Part shown: piece by piece, positions 1-5,945 of the stretch
Numbering within the stretch: the stretch's first letter is position 1
Layout of the letters: each line of letters starts with the position of its first letter
Source: Desulfovibrio desulfuricans
GTDB taxonomy: Bacteria > Desulfobacterota > Desulfovibrionia > Desulfovibrionales > Desulfovibrionaceae
Length of the DNA: 8,144 nucleotides
Assembly: GCA_003251995.1 (NCBI GenBank)
Contig: QKDT01000024.1
Span: 1-8,144 of the forward strand
Direction: 5' to 3'
Notes under the pieces: generated by a model
Seen by the model: only the letters and a program-made list of their open reading frames with translations
Databases searched by the model: none
What the model was told of the DNA's origin: nothing
Program-made: the position numbers and the translations under genes

Positions 1-398
1 AGATCCATGGGGACAGCGTTGATGATGAGCTGGCGCACCTTGGTGACGGTGAGCAGCAAAAACACCACGCCAGAAATAAACACGGCACCAAGGCCGGTCT
101 GCCATGTGTAACCCGCAGGCCCGCAAACGTAGTACGCAAAAAAGGCCGTGATGCCGAGGCCAGGCGCAACGCCCACGGGGAACTTGGCCCACAGGCCCAT
201 GATCAGCGTGGCGATGACGGTAATCCAGATGGTAGCCGCAACGGCAGAATCCTTGGGCATACCGGCGTCAGAAAGCATGCTGGGAACCACAAAAATCAGG
301 TAGCACATTGCCATAAAGCTGGTAAGACCAGCCAGCATTTCGCGCCGAACCGTACTGCCTCTGGCTGCAGGATTAAACATTTTTTCCAGTATGCCCAT
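1..398 (-). CDS. NCS2-family (AzgA-like) nucleobase permease, 5' part, 3' end cut by window edge
   Basis: This is the first 132 residues of an inner-membrane permease of the AzgA/GhxP group of NCS2 transporters (COG2252), which carry adenine, guanine or hypoxanthine, usually with protons. The N-terminal family signature is clear: residues 20-46 read EMLAGLTSFMAMCYLIFV then VPSMLSDAG, which is TM1. Residues 74-90 (PVGVAPGLGITAFFAYY) match the conserved half-helix of the substrate site, where many relatives have GMGLNAFFAY. Residues 98-132 (TWQTGLGAVFISG, then VRQLIINAVP) match the next conserved block. The start at 398 is set by AGGAGG five bases upstream. An upstream ATG at 403 is in another frame and touches the SD. 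The gene stands alone, about 420 bp downstream of the MarC-family gene on the same strand. The family is certain, but the exact base cannot be told because the C-terminal two thirds is missing. Confidence 0.9.
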   Translation of the reverse strand, partial: MGILEKMFNPAARGSTVRREMLAGLTSFMAMCYLIFVVPSMLSDAGMPKDSAVAATIWITVIATLIMGLWAKFPVGVAPGLGITAFFAYYVCGPAGYTWQTGLGAVFISGVVFLLLTVTKVRQLIINAVPMD

Positions 399-821
399 GA
401 CATCCTCCTCTTGTTGCCGCACCGCGCGTCCAAGATACTTTTAGAGCGGTTCTGTGGGGGCAGCAGACCCCATGCCGTTACACGCCCCATTGGTTTGCCC
501 GTGCAACGCGCCATGCGCCCATCGCACCAGGCCTCCACCCAGGCTTGCGCCCAGGCATTCACCCGGACGGCCTACCCCTTTACCGCCAATACTGCTTCTA
601 TCGTTGAATTGCGGCAAAACCCTGTGGATTAAGCCGTTTGTTTGCATTTATGGGCAGATTCCCCAAGGGGCATGTTCCCCTCATTTGCCCTCTGGCTTTA
701 TAATGGAAAGCTAGCCTTGCCCGCTACCGCAAAAACCGCTGAGCATGAAGAGCCCAGTGTTTTTTGTGTTGCCAGCCCCAAGTTTTTGGCGCAGGCGGCG
801 GACGAAGCAGCTAACCGCCCT
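399..821. other. Gene-free stretch between the MarC-family gene and the permease
   Basis: About 420 bp with no convincing gene on either strand. The open frames here are short, have no family features and mostly lack an SD. The stretch must hold the promoter and leader of the permease gene and the 3' end of the MarC transcript. A possible terminator lies at 731-757. Around 659-680 there is a small symmetric block (TTCCCC, AAGGGG, TTCCCC), and at 699-704 a TATAAT on the plus strand without a matching -35 box. I saw no purine-riboswitch core, although that would be a natural control for a nucleobase permease. Confidence 0.5.
731..757 (-). terminator. Possible intrinsic terminator after the MarC-family gene
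   Basis: On the minus strand CTGGGC and GCTCAG (757-752 and 744-739) can form a six-pair stem with one G-U wobble around a seven-base loop. CGG and five T residues (735-731) follow. It sits about 65 bp beyond the stop codon at 822. The stem is short, so this is tentative. The plus strand also has a T-run (760-765) after the same stem, but there it has an A-C mismatch. Confidence 0.35.
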
Positions 822-1421
822 CTACCCCAAAAAAGCCCGAATACCCGTAAAGGTCACCTGCGCCGCTATGGCGGCAAGCAAAAGCCCCGTGAGCTTTGAC
901 AGCACGGCAATACCCGTGTGGTGCAGGGCGCGCACAACGCCGTCCGCCATGCGCAGTAACACAAACATGCCAAAGGAAGCCGCCAGCAGCGAAAAAACGC
1001 CCAACAGCACCTGATGCATCTCTGTGGCGGAGGCACCCATAACCATAACCGCGCCGATGGAGGCAGGCCCCATACCAAGCGGAATAGCCAGTGGTACAAC
1101 GCTGATGTCGCCCTCCTTGCCAGAGAGCGCATCCTTGCCATCATCGTTCATAAGGGAAACAGCCGTAAGAAAAAGCAACACGCCTGCGCCTATACGGAAA
1201 GCGTCCAGCGTAAAGCCAAAAAGCGAAAACAAGTGCGGGCCAAACAAAAAAAGAGTGACACCAATCAGAAAGATTGCCGCAGAGGCCTTGGCTGCCACGG
1301 TGGTCTTCTGTTTTTTGTCCATACCTTTAGTGCCGCTGATAAAGGCGCTCAACACAGCAGGGGGCGTCATGAGCGCATATATTTTAATGCTTGTGCCCAC
1401 GACTTCGGTAAAAAATTCCAT
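822..1421 (-). CDS. MarC-family (UPF0056) integral membrane protein
   Basis: A 199-residue polytopic inner-membrane protein of the MarC/UPF0056 family, close to the usual family length. About six membrane segments can be seen, near residues 5-29, 41-61, 70-91, 107-130, 135-157 and 170-192. Family signatures are the FRIGAGVLLFLTAVSLM block (76-91) and VVPLAIPLGMGPASIGAVMV (108-127), which corresponds to the conserved VPLAIPLLAGPGAI motif. The ATG at 1421 is preceded by GGAG at six bases. The molecular role of MarC proteins is unknown. E. coli marC was named for its place beside the mar locus, and later work did not support a role in antibiotic resistance, so none should be inferred here. It lies downstream of cysE and the small lipoprotein gene on the same strand, separated from them by about 260 bp, so it probably has its own promoter. 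Confidence 0.88.
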   Translation of the reverse strand: MEFFTEVVGTSIKIYALMTPPAVLSAFISGTKGMDKKQKTTVAAKASAAIFLIGVTLFLFGPHLFSLFGFTLDAFRIGAGVLLFLTAVSLMNDDGKDALSGKEGDISVVPLAIPLGMGPASIGAVMVMGASATEMHQVLLGVFSLLAASFGMFVLLRMADGVVRALHHTGIAVLSKLTGLLLAAIAAQVTFTGIRAFLG

Positions 1422-1459
1422 GAAAACTCCGCGTGTTCTGGATCAGGCACAGCGTATAC

Positions 1460-1472
1460 GAGCGCGCCGCTC
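1460..1472. repeat. Short perfect inverted repeat upstream of the MarC-family gene
   Basis: GAGCG-CGC-CGCTC is a perfect five-base inverted repeat with a three-base centre, next to GTATAC, about 40-50 bp upstream of the MarC start codon. It lies where a promoter or operator for that gene would be expected. It is short enough to occur by chance in GC-rich DNA. Confidence 0.25.
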
Positions 1473-1628
1473 ACAGCCAGAATTTAAGAAGGCGGGAGTA
1501 TGTCATGCAAGCAGCGTCATGTCCATACTGGCAGCCCACCTGCACCCGAAAATTCCGGCATGGAATGCCCATACCAGAGAACACGAAATATGCCCCAAAT
1601 GCAAAAGCCCCACCGCGCCAGCATACCT

Positions 1629-1659
1629 AAAAAGAGACACTGGGCGGCGGGGGCTGCCA
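1629..1659 (-). terminator. Possible weak terminator after cysE and the small lipoprotein gene
   Basis: On the minus strand an imperfect GC-rich stem (TGGCAGC with GCCGCCCA, one bulge and one mismatch) around CCCC is followed by GTGTCTC and five T residues ending at 1629. It lies about 25-55 bp past the lipoprotein stop codon, a suitable place for the end of the cysE transcript. The imperfect stem keeps confidence low. Confidence 0.3.
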
Positions 1660-1683
1660 CTACGGGATAAATGCAAGGTTGCG

Positions 1684-1833
1684 CTAACGCCCCACACTGA
1701 CGCCGGTAACCACCTGACCTTTGGGCTTTACGCTAACGCCGCACCCGCTTAAGGCCAACAGGGCGACGCACAGCGCCATAAAAAAGACAACTGGGGTAAG
1801 CCAGCGTGTTCGGCTGCGCTGCCCTTTAGGCAC
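1684..1833 (-). CDS. Small lipoprotein (49 aa), overlaps the end of cysE
   Basis: A small gene on the minus strand starts with GTG and overlaps the last eight bases of cysE in another frame. AGGAG at 1845-1841 lies seven bases before the GTG. The predicted 49-residue product has a basic N-terminus (K3, R6, R8, R10), a hydrophobic core (about residues 12-28, with FFMALCVALLAL in it) and a perfect lipobox, L28-S29-G30-C31. Signal peptidase II would leave an 18-residue lipid-anchored tail, CGVSVKPKGQVVTGVSVGR without its last residues being hydrophobic. The internal ATG at residue 19 would leave too short a signal peptide and lose the basic region, so GTG is preferred. Overlap with cysE suggests translational coupling. 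I do not recognise a family. Function is unknown, though a membrane anchor role in the periplasm or outer membrane fits the lipobox. Confidence 0.72.
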   Translation of the reverse strand: MPKGQRSRTRWLTPVVFFMALCVALLALSGCGVSVKPKGQVVTGVSVGR

Positions 1834-2737
1834 GCGGCTTCTCCTGTGCTACGCGGGCGCCTTCCTGGACATCCTGGGTGATCCACACGTTACCGCCAAC
1901 AACGGCCCCCTTGCCCACAGTCACGCGACCAAGAATCGTTGCCCCTGCGTAAACGGTGACGTTGTCACACAGTATGGGGTGGCGCGGGTTGCCCTTGGTG
2001 AGGGTGCCGTCCGCATTTTTGGGAAAGGACAATGCCCCAAGGGTCACGCCCTGATACAGGCGGCAGTTGCGACCAATGATGCAGGTTTCGCCAATAACCA
2101 CGCCAGTGCCGTGGTCGATAAAAAACTCTTCTCCAATGGCGGCGCCAGGGTGGATATCAATACCCGTGGTGCTGTGGGCCATTTCGGAAATAATGCGCGG
2201 AATGACCGGCACCTTGAGCTTGTAAAGCTCGTGGGCGATGCGGTGGTGGAACATGGCCCTCAGTGAGGGATAGCAAAAAATTGTTTCGCCTGGGCTTGTG
2301 GCGGCAGGGTCGCCTTCGTACGCGGCCTTGGCATCGCCTGCCAGCAAGCGGCGAATTTCAGGCAGACTGTCCATAAACGCCAGGGCGGCCTTTTGCCCTT
2401 CTGTTTCGCAAGAGGTGCAGGGAATGCCCAGCCCCTCGCAACTAAAACAAAACCCACGCACAATCTGTTCACCCAATAAACGGTGGATACTGTCCAGATT
2501 GGCGGAGAGATGATAGCGCATAGATTCGCGCCGCACCGTGGCAGCGCCAAAGTAACCGGGGAAAATAGCCGCTCGCAGGCGCTCAAGTATTTCAGAAAGC
2601 ACCGGCAAAGACGGCATGGGCGCGCCCTGACCAGAGCGGTGCCATACGGCGCTGAGCGAATCTTCATGGCAGAGACGTTCAACAACGCTGTCGATAAGGG
2701 GCATGCCGGTTGTAAGGATATCCTGCTTGTTTTTCAT
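1826..2737 (-). CDS. cysE: Serine O-acetyltransferase
   Basis: A 303-residue cytosolic enzyme that transfers acetyl from acetyl-CoA to L-serine, giving O-acetylserine for cysteine synthesis. The C-terminal left-handed beta-helix is clear: FHHRIAHELY (163-172), TGIDIHPGA (191-199, with the D194-H195 catalytic pair), FIDHGTGVVIGE (206-217, H209), GVTLG (230-234), PRHPI (251-255) and the hexapeptide turns up to about residue 286. It is longer than the E. coli enzyme (273 residues) because of the N-terminal helical part. That part contains C97-x2-C100-x6-C107-x2-C110, which is not part of the standard fold. The ATG at 2737 is chosen because AGGA lies seven bases upstream (2748-2745). The in-frame ATG at 2770 has no SD. 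It is the first gene of a leftward unit with the small lipoprotein gene and is divergent from the carrier gene. Confidence 0.93.
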   Translation of the reverse strand: MKNKQDILTTGMPLIDSVVERLCHEDSLSAVWHRSGQGAPMPSLPVLSEILERLRAAIFPGYFGAATVRRESMRYHLSANLDSIHRLLGEQIVRGFCFSCEGLGIPCTSCETEGQKAALAFMDSLPEIRRLLAGDAKAAYEGDPAATSPGETIFCYPSLRAMFHHRIAHELYKLKVPVIPRIISEMAHSTTGIDIHPGAAIGEEFFIDHGTGVVIGETCIIGRNCRLYQGVTLGALSFPKNADGTLTKGNPRHPILCDNVTVYAGATILGRVTVGKGAVVGGNVWITQDVQEGARVAQEKPRA

Positions 2738-2744
2738 GGTAAAA

Positions 2745-2748
2745 TCCT
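2745..2748 (-). promoter_or_regulatory. Ribosome binding site that decides the cysE start
   Basis: AGGA on the minus strand lies seven bases before the ATG at 2737. No purine-rich element precedes the other in-frame ATG at 2770, so the shorter protein is preferred. Confidence 0.6.
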
Positions 2749-2896
2749 GAAAAAATATTCGGTTTCTCATGCGCGCAGACAGTCATAGTGGGCCCGCCTG
2801 ACACCCCTGAAATTCTTATTACCTTACATGGAATTGCCCCCTGCTGCAATGGGCAACGGGCACACAGCATCGGGCATGCAAGAAATACGACGTTTA

Positions 2897-2932
2897 GTTA
2901 ACACAGTTAACACCTGAGTTACCAATGTTAAC
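2897..2932. promoter_or_regulatory. GTTAAC box array, probable activator-binding enhancer
   Basis: Two 15-bp palindromic units lie here: GTTAACACAGTTAAC at 2897-2911 and GTTACCAATGTTAAC at 2918-2932. Their starts are 21 bp apart, about two helical turns, so they would face the same side of DNA. Further GTTAAA boxes lie at 2955-2960, 2965-2970 and 3002-3007. The main pair sits about 90-120 bp upstream of the sigma-54 -24 element, the usual distance for an enhancer-binding activator. The spacer is one base too long for the Rex operator pattern (TTGTTAA-N4-TTAACAA), so Rex is less likely. The cognate regulator is not in the window. A role in cysE control is also possible. Confidence 0.55.
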
Positions 2933-3018
2933 CCCTGAAGCCGTTTTCTTTCTTGTTAAAATTCGTTAAACATAACTAACTCGCTATGATTATTTGCTTT
3001 TGTTAAAAAAATAAAAAA

Positions 3019-3034
3019 TGGCACGCTAGTTGCT
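3019..3034 (+). promoter_or_regulatory. Sigma-54 (RpoN) promoter for the carrier gene
   Basis: TGGCACG-CTAG-TTGCT matches the sigma-54 consensus TGGCACG-N4-TTGCW at every defined base, with the invariant GG and GC exactly ten bases apart. Transcription would be expected to begin near 3045, giving a leader of about 70 bases to the ATG at 3115. Such promoters need an ATP-hydrolysing activator bound upstream, which fits the GTTAAC array. It may also feed the downstream kor operon if the hairpin at 4546-4585 lets polymerase through. Confidence 0.85.
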
Positions 3035-3114
3035 CAAAAAGCTGGCACGTGGGGACGACACAATACTTTCGAACAGCACAGCATGTCGGCCACACATATC
3101 AGATGGGAGGTTTT

Positions 3115-4530
3115 ATGAGTTTGAGCGCCGAAAATGTTGTTCGCGTTAAACAGGTGGTAGCTGCCCTCGCGGTTGTATTGGGCATCACCATTGCCACCAT
3201 GACCCCGCCTACCGGTCTCAATCAGCAGGCCATGATTGCCCTGGGCATTGTCGTTTGGGCCGTATTCTGGTGGATAACCCAGATCGTCCCCGAATATGTT
3301 ACCGCGCTTATGATGTGTACGCTTTGGGCTGGTACCAAGTGTGTGGCCTTCAAAGTTGCTTTCAACAGTTTTTCTTCTCCCGGTTGGTGGATCATGGTCG
3401 GCGCATTTGGCCTTGGTTCAATCGCTGGCAAGACCGGCCTGCTCAAACGTATATCCCTCTGGGTTCTCAGCCTTTTTCCCCCTACATTCAACGGACAGGT
3501 GCTGGGTCTGCTGGCTTCCGGCACCGTCATCGGCCCCCTGGTTCCCAGCATGAACGCCAAGGCGGCCCTTTCCTCGCCCATTTCTTTGGCAATCAGTGAT
3601 TCACTGGGCGTTGAGCGCAAAAGCCCTGCCGCTTCCGGCCTTCTGGGCGCGTGTTACGGCGGTTTTGTACTTATGGGCCACATGTTTTTGAGCGGCTCGT
3701 TCAGCCACTACATCATGATTGGCGCACTTCCGGCCCCGTACAACACCATTACGTGGATGGACTGGTTGATCTGGTCGCTGCCCTGGGGCGTTATCTGTTT
3801 TGCCGCTCTGGCTATTTCCATCATGGTCATGTATCGGCCCAGCGCCCCCGTTTCCCTGCCCAAGGGTTACGGCAAGGAGCAGCTCGCCAAGCTTGGCCCC
3901 ATGAGCCGCGAAGAACGTATCGTGCTGCTCGTTATGGTATGCGCCCTTGGCATGTGGATGACCGAACTGTGGCACGGCATCAGCGCCTCGGTTATTGCCA
4001 TAACCGCCATGAGCATCCTGCTTGGCCTCAAAATCATGACCGCTCAGGACTTTAAAAACGGCATTGAATGGCCCGCAGTTGTGCTTATCGGCTGTGTGTT
4101 CAATATGGCTCCGGTCATCAAGGCTCTGGCTATCGATAAATATCTTGGCGGAATATTCGGACATGTCATTTCGCAGCTTGCTGCCCAACCTGCCCTGTTT
4201 ATTACAGCCATTGCCGTCTCCATCTACCTCATCAAATTTCTGGTCACCAACATGACCAGCGCAGCCCTCATGTTTTCGCTGATTCTCAGCCCCATTGCGA
4301 TTCAGGCTGGCATCCACCCCTGGATCGTGATCTTTGTGTCCTTCTGCGCTGGCAACATCTGGCTTCTTAAATACCAGAACACCATTTACCTCTGCGCCCA
4401 GTTCTCCACCAAGGGAGAGATGAGCGACCACATGCCCATGGTGAAGCTCTGCCTTGTGTTCATGGCAGTGGTTATTGTGGGTTCCATTTGCAGCATCCCC
4501 TACTGGCGCATGCTCGGCCTGCTCCCCTAG
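3115..4530 (+). CDS. SLC13/DASS-type anion (carboxylate) symporter
   Basis: A 471-residue polytopic inner-membrane carrier resembling the divalent anion:Na+ symporter (SLC13/DASS) family, which takes up di- and tricarboxylates or sulfate. About eleven to twelve hydrophobic segments are visible, from residues 12-29 and 38-57 to 448-463. The two inverted-repeat hairpin motifs are recognisable near 144-158 (PSMNAKAALSSPISL) and 375-394 (containing FLVTNMTSAALM). In both, the asparagine (N147, N379) is kept but the classical Ser-Asn-Thr triplet is not. A cytoplasmic loop, about 240-268, separates the two halves. The ATG at 3115 is chosen because GGGAGG lies four bases upstream. An in-frame GTG at 3049 lacks an SD. 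The gene lies just behind the sigma-54 promoter and 159 bp ahead of the kor operon, so an organic acid or 2-oxoacid is a reasonable substrate guess. The family is likely, but the substrate is unknown. Confidence 0.82.
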   Translation: MSLSAENVVRVKQVVAALAVVLGITIATMTPPTGLNQQAMIALGIVVWAVFWWITQIVPEYVTALMMCTLWAGTKCVAFKVAFNSFSSPGWWIMVGAFGLGSIAGKTGLLKRISLWVLSLFPPTFNGQVLGLLASGTVIGPLVPSMNAKAALSSPISLAISDSLGVERKSPAASGLLGACYGGFVLMGHMFLSGSFSHYIMIGALPAPYNTITWMDWLIWSLPWGVICFAALAISIMVMYRPSAPVSLPKGYGKEQLAKLGPMSREERIVLLVMVCALGMWMTELWHGISASVIAITAMSILLGLKIMTAQDFKNGIEWPAVVLIGCVFNMAPVIKALAIDKYLGGIFGHVISQLAAQPALFITAIAVSIYLIKFLVTNMTSAALMFSLILSPIAIQAGIHPWIVIFVSFCAGNIWLLKYQNTIYLCAQFSTKGEMSDHMPMVKLCLVFMAVVIVGSICSIPYWRMLGLLP

Positions 4531-4545
4531 GCAGTGCCTTGTATA

Positions 4546-4585
4546 AGGCTGCCGCCGTTCAATGAGCCATCCACGGCGGCAGCCT
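4546..4585 (+). terminator. Strong hairpin after the carrier gene, terminator or processing site
   Basis: AGGCTGCCGCCGT (4546-4558) pairs perfectly with ACGGCGGCAGCCT (4573-4585), a 13-bp GC-rich stem with a 14-base loop, starting 15 bases after the carrier stop codon. No U-tract follows, so it may be a factor-assisted terminator, a 3'-end stabiliser, or a partial barrier that lowers transcription into korA. Confidence 0.55.
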
Positions 4586-4689
4586 CAACAGGCTAAACTT
4601 CGGGGAACAACCGGCAAAACATAGTGAATTAGTAAGAATAAGTCACACAAGGTTTGCCCTCCACACAAACAGTAAGGATCGGGTTTGAT

Positions 4690-5814
4690 ATGTCCAAGAA
4701 AAGCAAACTTGTTCAAGGCAACGCTGCCATAGCGCAAGGGGCGTTTTACGCCGGAGCGCGGTTCTACGCCGGGTATCCTATCACCCCTTCATCTGAAATC
4801 GCTGAAATCTCCTCGCGCGAGCTGCCCAAGCTTGGCGGCGTGTTCATGCAGATGGAAGACGAGCTGGCAAGCATGGGCGCCATCGTGGGTTCTTCCCTGG
4901 CTGGCGTAAAATCCTTTACCGCCACCAGTGGCCCCGGCTTTTCGCTGATGCAGGAAAACCTGGGCATGGCGACCATGGGCGAAGTACCCGTGGTAGTGGT
5001 AAACGTGCAGCGCTCCGGCCCCTCCACCGGCCTTGCCACCAAGCCGGCGCAGTCCGACATCATGCAACTGCGTTGGGGCCGCCATGGTGATCAGGAAATT
5101 ATCGCCCTCACCCCCGCATCGGTGCAGGAATGCTTTGACCTGACGGTCAAGGCCTTCAATCTTTCCGAAAAATACCGTGTGCCGGTCATCATGGCCCCGG
5201 AAGAAGTGTGCGGGCACATGCGTGAAAACCTCATCATTCCCGAACCGGGCGAGCTGGAAGTGGTTAACAGAACCGCCCCCACCTGCAAGCCCGAGGAATA
5301 CAATCCCTTCTGCTTTGACGAGGGCGCAGTAGCACCTCTTGCCAACTACGGCAGCGAGTATGTGTTCCACGTCACCAGCTCCATGCACGGTGAAAACGGC
5401 TATAGCTGCAATACCCCCGCCAATGCCGCCCGCCGTGTGGCCCAGTTGCACACCAAACTGGCTGCCGGACGCGACGAAATCATCATGACCCGCTACTTCG
5501 GCCCCGAAGATTGCGAGACCCTCATTGTGGCTTCGGGTATTGTCACCCGTGCAGCGCGCAGCGCAGCCGCCACCGCCAATGCGGCAGGCAAAAAGGTGGG
5601 CGTGCTCCAGTTGCAGACCCTGTGGCCCTTTGCCGACAAGGAAGTTGCCCAGGCAGCGCGCTGTGCCAAACGCGTTATCGTGGCTGAAATGAACTATTCA
5701 GGCCAGTTGGCAGGCGAAGTGATGAAGTGCGTTTCCGATCCCCGCATGGTGTCGGGCGTAAATACTTACAACGGCAGCATCATGACACCCGCGCAGATTG
5801 CTGCGGCCCTGTAG
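4690..5814 (+). CDS. korA: 2-oxoacid:ferredoxin oxidoreductase, alpha subunit (KorA/VorB class)
   Basis: The 374-residue alpha subunit of a four-subunit 2-oxoacid:ferredoxin oxidoreductase. This cytosolic enzyme decarboxylates a 2-oxoacid with CoA to acyl-CoA, CO2 and reduced ferredoxin. Family blocks appear in order: GYPITPSSEIAE (28-39), MEDELASMGA (55-64), TATSGPGFSLMQE (77-89), VQRSGPSTGLATKPAQSD (107-124) and GRHGD (130-134). A C-terminal transketolase-like domain follows (about 275-374, with EMNYSGQLAGEV at 333-344). The pattern is that of 2-oxoglutarate and branched-chain enzymes rather than pyruvate enzymes fused into one chain. The ATG at 4690 is chosen by homology. AAGGA at 4674-4678 lies eleven bases upstream, a rather long spacing. 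A TTG at 4654 would add 12 residues unlike the family. The kor symbol is a class label, and substrate specificity cannot be settled from this subunit. Confidence 0.92.
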   Translation: MSKKSKLVQGNAAIAQGAFYAGARFYAGYPITPSSEIAEISSRELPKLGGVFMQMEDELASMGAIVGSSLAGVKSFTATSGPGFSLMQENLGMATMGEVPVVVVNVQRSGPSTGLATKPAQSDIMQLRWGRHGDQEIIALTPASVQECFDLTVKAFNLSEKYRVPVIMAPEEVCGHMRENLIIPEPGELEVVNRTAPTCKPEEYNPFCFDEGAVAPLANYGSEYVFHVTSSMHGENGYSCNTPANAARRVAQLHTKLAAGRDEIIMTRYFGPEDCETLIVASGIVTRAARSAAATANAAGKKVGVLQLQTLWPFADKEVAQAARCAKRVIVAEMNYSGQLAGEVMKCVSDPRMVSGVNTYNGSIMTPAQIAAAL

Positions 5815-5827
5815 CAGGAAATCCTGC
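5814..5827 (+). repeat. Small hairpin at the korA stop codon
   Basis: GCAGGA-AA-TCCTGC is a perfect six-base inverted repeat beginning at the last base of the korA stop codon. It is too small and lacks a U-tract for a terminator, but it may help protect the korA end of the message. Confidence 0.3.
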
Positions 5828-5874
5828 CCTGATGTAATGCCCGGGCGCTGCGCCGCAATGCGACGCTCGCCAGA

Positions 5875-5915
5875 GAAATTGCCCACGTAGCAGCAATCCG
5901 CTGTCAGGCAATTTC
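5875..5915 (+). repeat. Inverted repeat in the korA-korB gap
   Basis: GAAATTGCC (5875-5883) pairs perfectly with GGCAATTTC (5907-5915), a nine-base stem with a 23-base loop, ending 30 bases before the korB ATG. The korB SD lies outside the stem. It could be an mRNA processing or stabilising element or a protein-binding site. No function is proven. Confidence 0.4.
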
Positions 5916-5945
5916 AAGCGCAACCTGCCATAAAGGAGACTGGAA

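Larger units (their letters stand above)
2738..3114. promoter_or_regulatory. Divergent control region between cysE and the carrier gene
   Basis: A non-coding stretch of about 375 bp serves both the leftward cysE unit and the rightward carrier. The cysE side (2771-2890) has no strong sigma-70 promoter that I can name. A small inverted repeat, TTGCCC (2834-2839) and GGGCAA (2851-2856), lies in the likely cysE leader. The carrier side (2891-3045) is markedly AT-rich and contains the GTTAAC box array and the sigma-54 promoter listed separately. The AT-rich bend between enhancer and promoter is where IHF often acts in sigma-54 systems, but I found no good IHF consensus. Confidence 0.6.

Noticed and set aside
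659..680. TTCCCC, AAGGGG, TTCCCC block that could be an operator
   Set aside because: The complementary arms are only four bases long with non-symmetric centres, and the distance to the permease start is over 250 bp. Not enough to claim a site.
699..704. Perfect TATAAT on the plus strand
   Set aside because: There is no acceptable -35 element 16-18 bp upstream and no plus-strand gene follows before the carrier region. It points into the antisense of the MarC-family gene.
1517..1624. Minus-strand ORF of 35 residues rich in tryptophan between the lipoprotein and MarC-family genes
   Set aside because: The only purine-rich element (AGG) lies one base before the ATG, the composition is odd and no signal or domain is visible. 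It also overlaps the likely terminator region, so chance is the better explanation.
1679..1740. GGCGTTAGCG occurring twice near the lipoprotein end
   Set aside because: A ten-base direct repeat within and just after a short gene, with no third copy and no mobile-element context. Probably chance or coding similarity (GVS repeated in the protein).
1721..2266. Plus-strand open frame of 181 residues opposite cysE
   Set aside because: It mirrors the hexapeptide-repeat codons of cysE and has no SD or recognisable domain.
2953..2972. TTGTTAA and TTAAACA pair as a Rex operator
   Set aside because: The spacer is six bases instead of four and the second half-site is imperfect, so it does not meet the known Rex consensus. 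It is more simply read as part of the GTTAA box series.
3043..3049. Second TGGCACG just after the sigma-54 promoter
   Set aside because: No TTGC follows at the right distance. It is probably a chance repeat of the -24 heptamer.
3972..3986. TGGCACG with GG-N10-GC spacing inside the carrier gene
   Set aside because: The TT before the GC is missing, and it lies within conserved coding sequence without a downstream gene start nearby.
3601..4431. Long minus-strand open frame opposite the carrier gene
   Set aside because: It is the antisense shadow of a well-supported membrane protein, with a His/Gly/Asp-rich composition typical of such shadows. The same holds for the long minus frames opposite korA (4789-5451) and korB (5904-6809).
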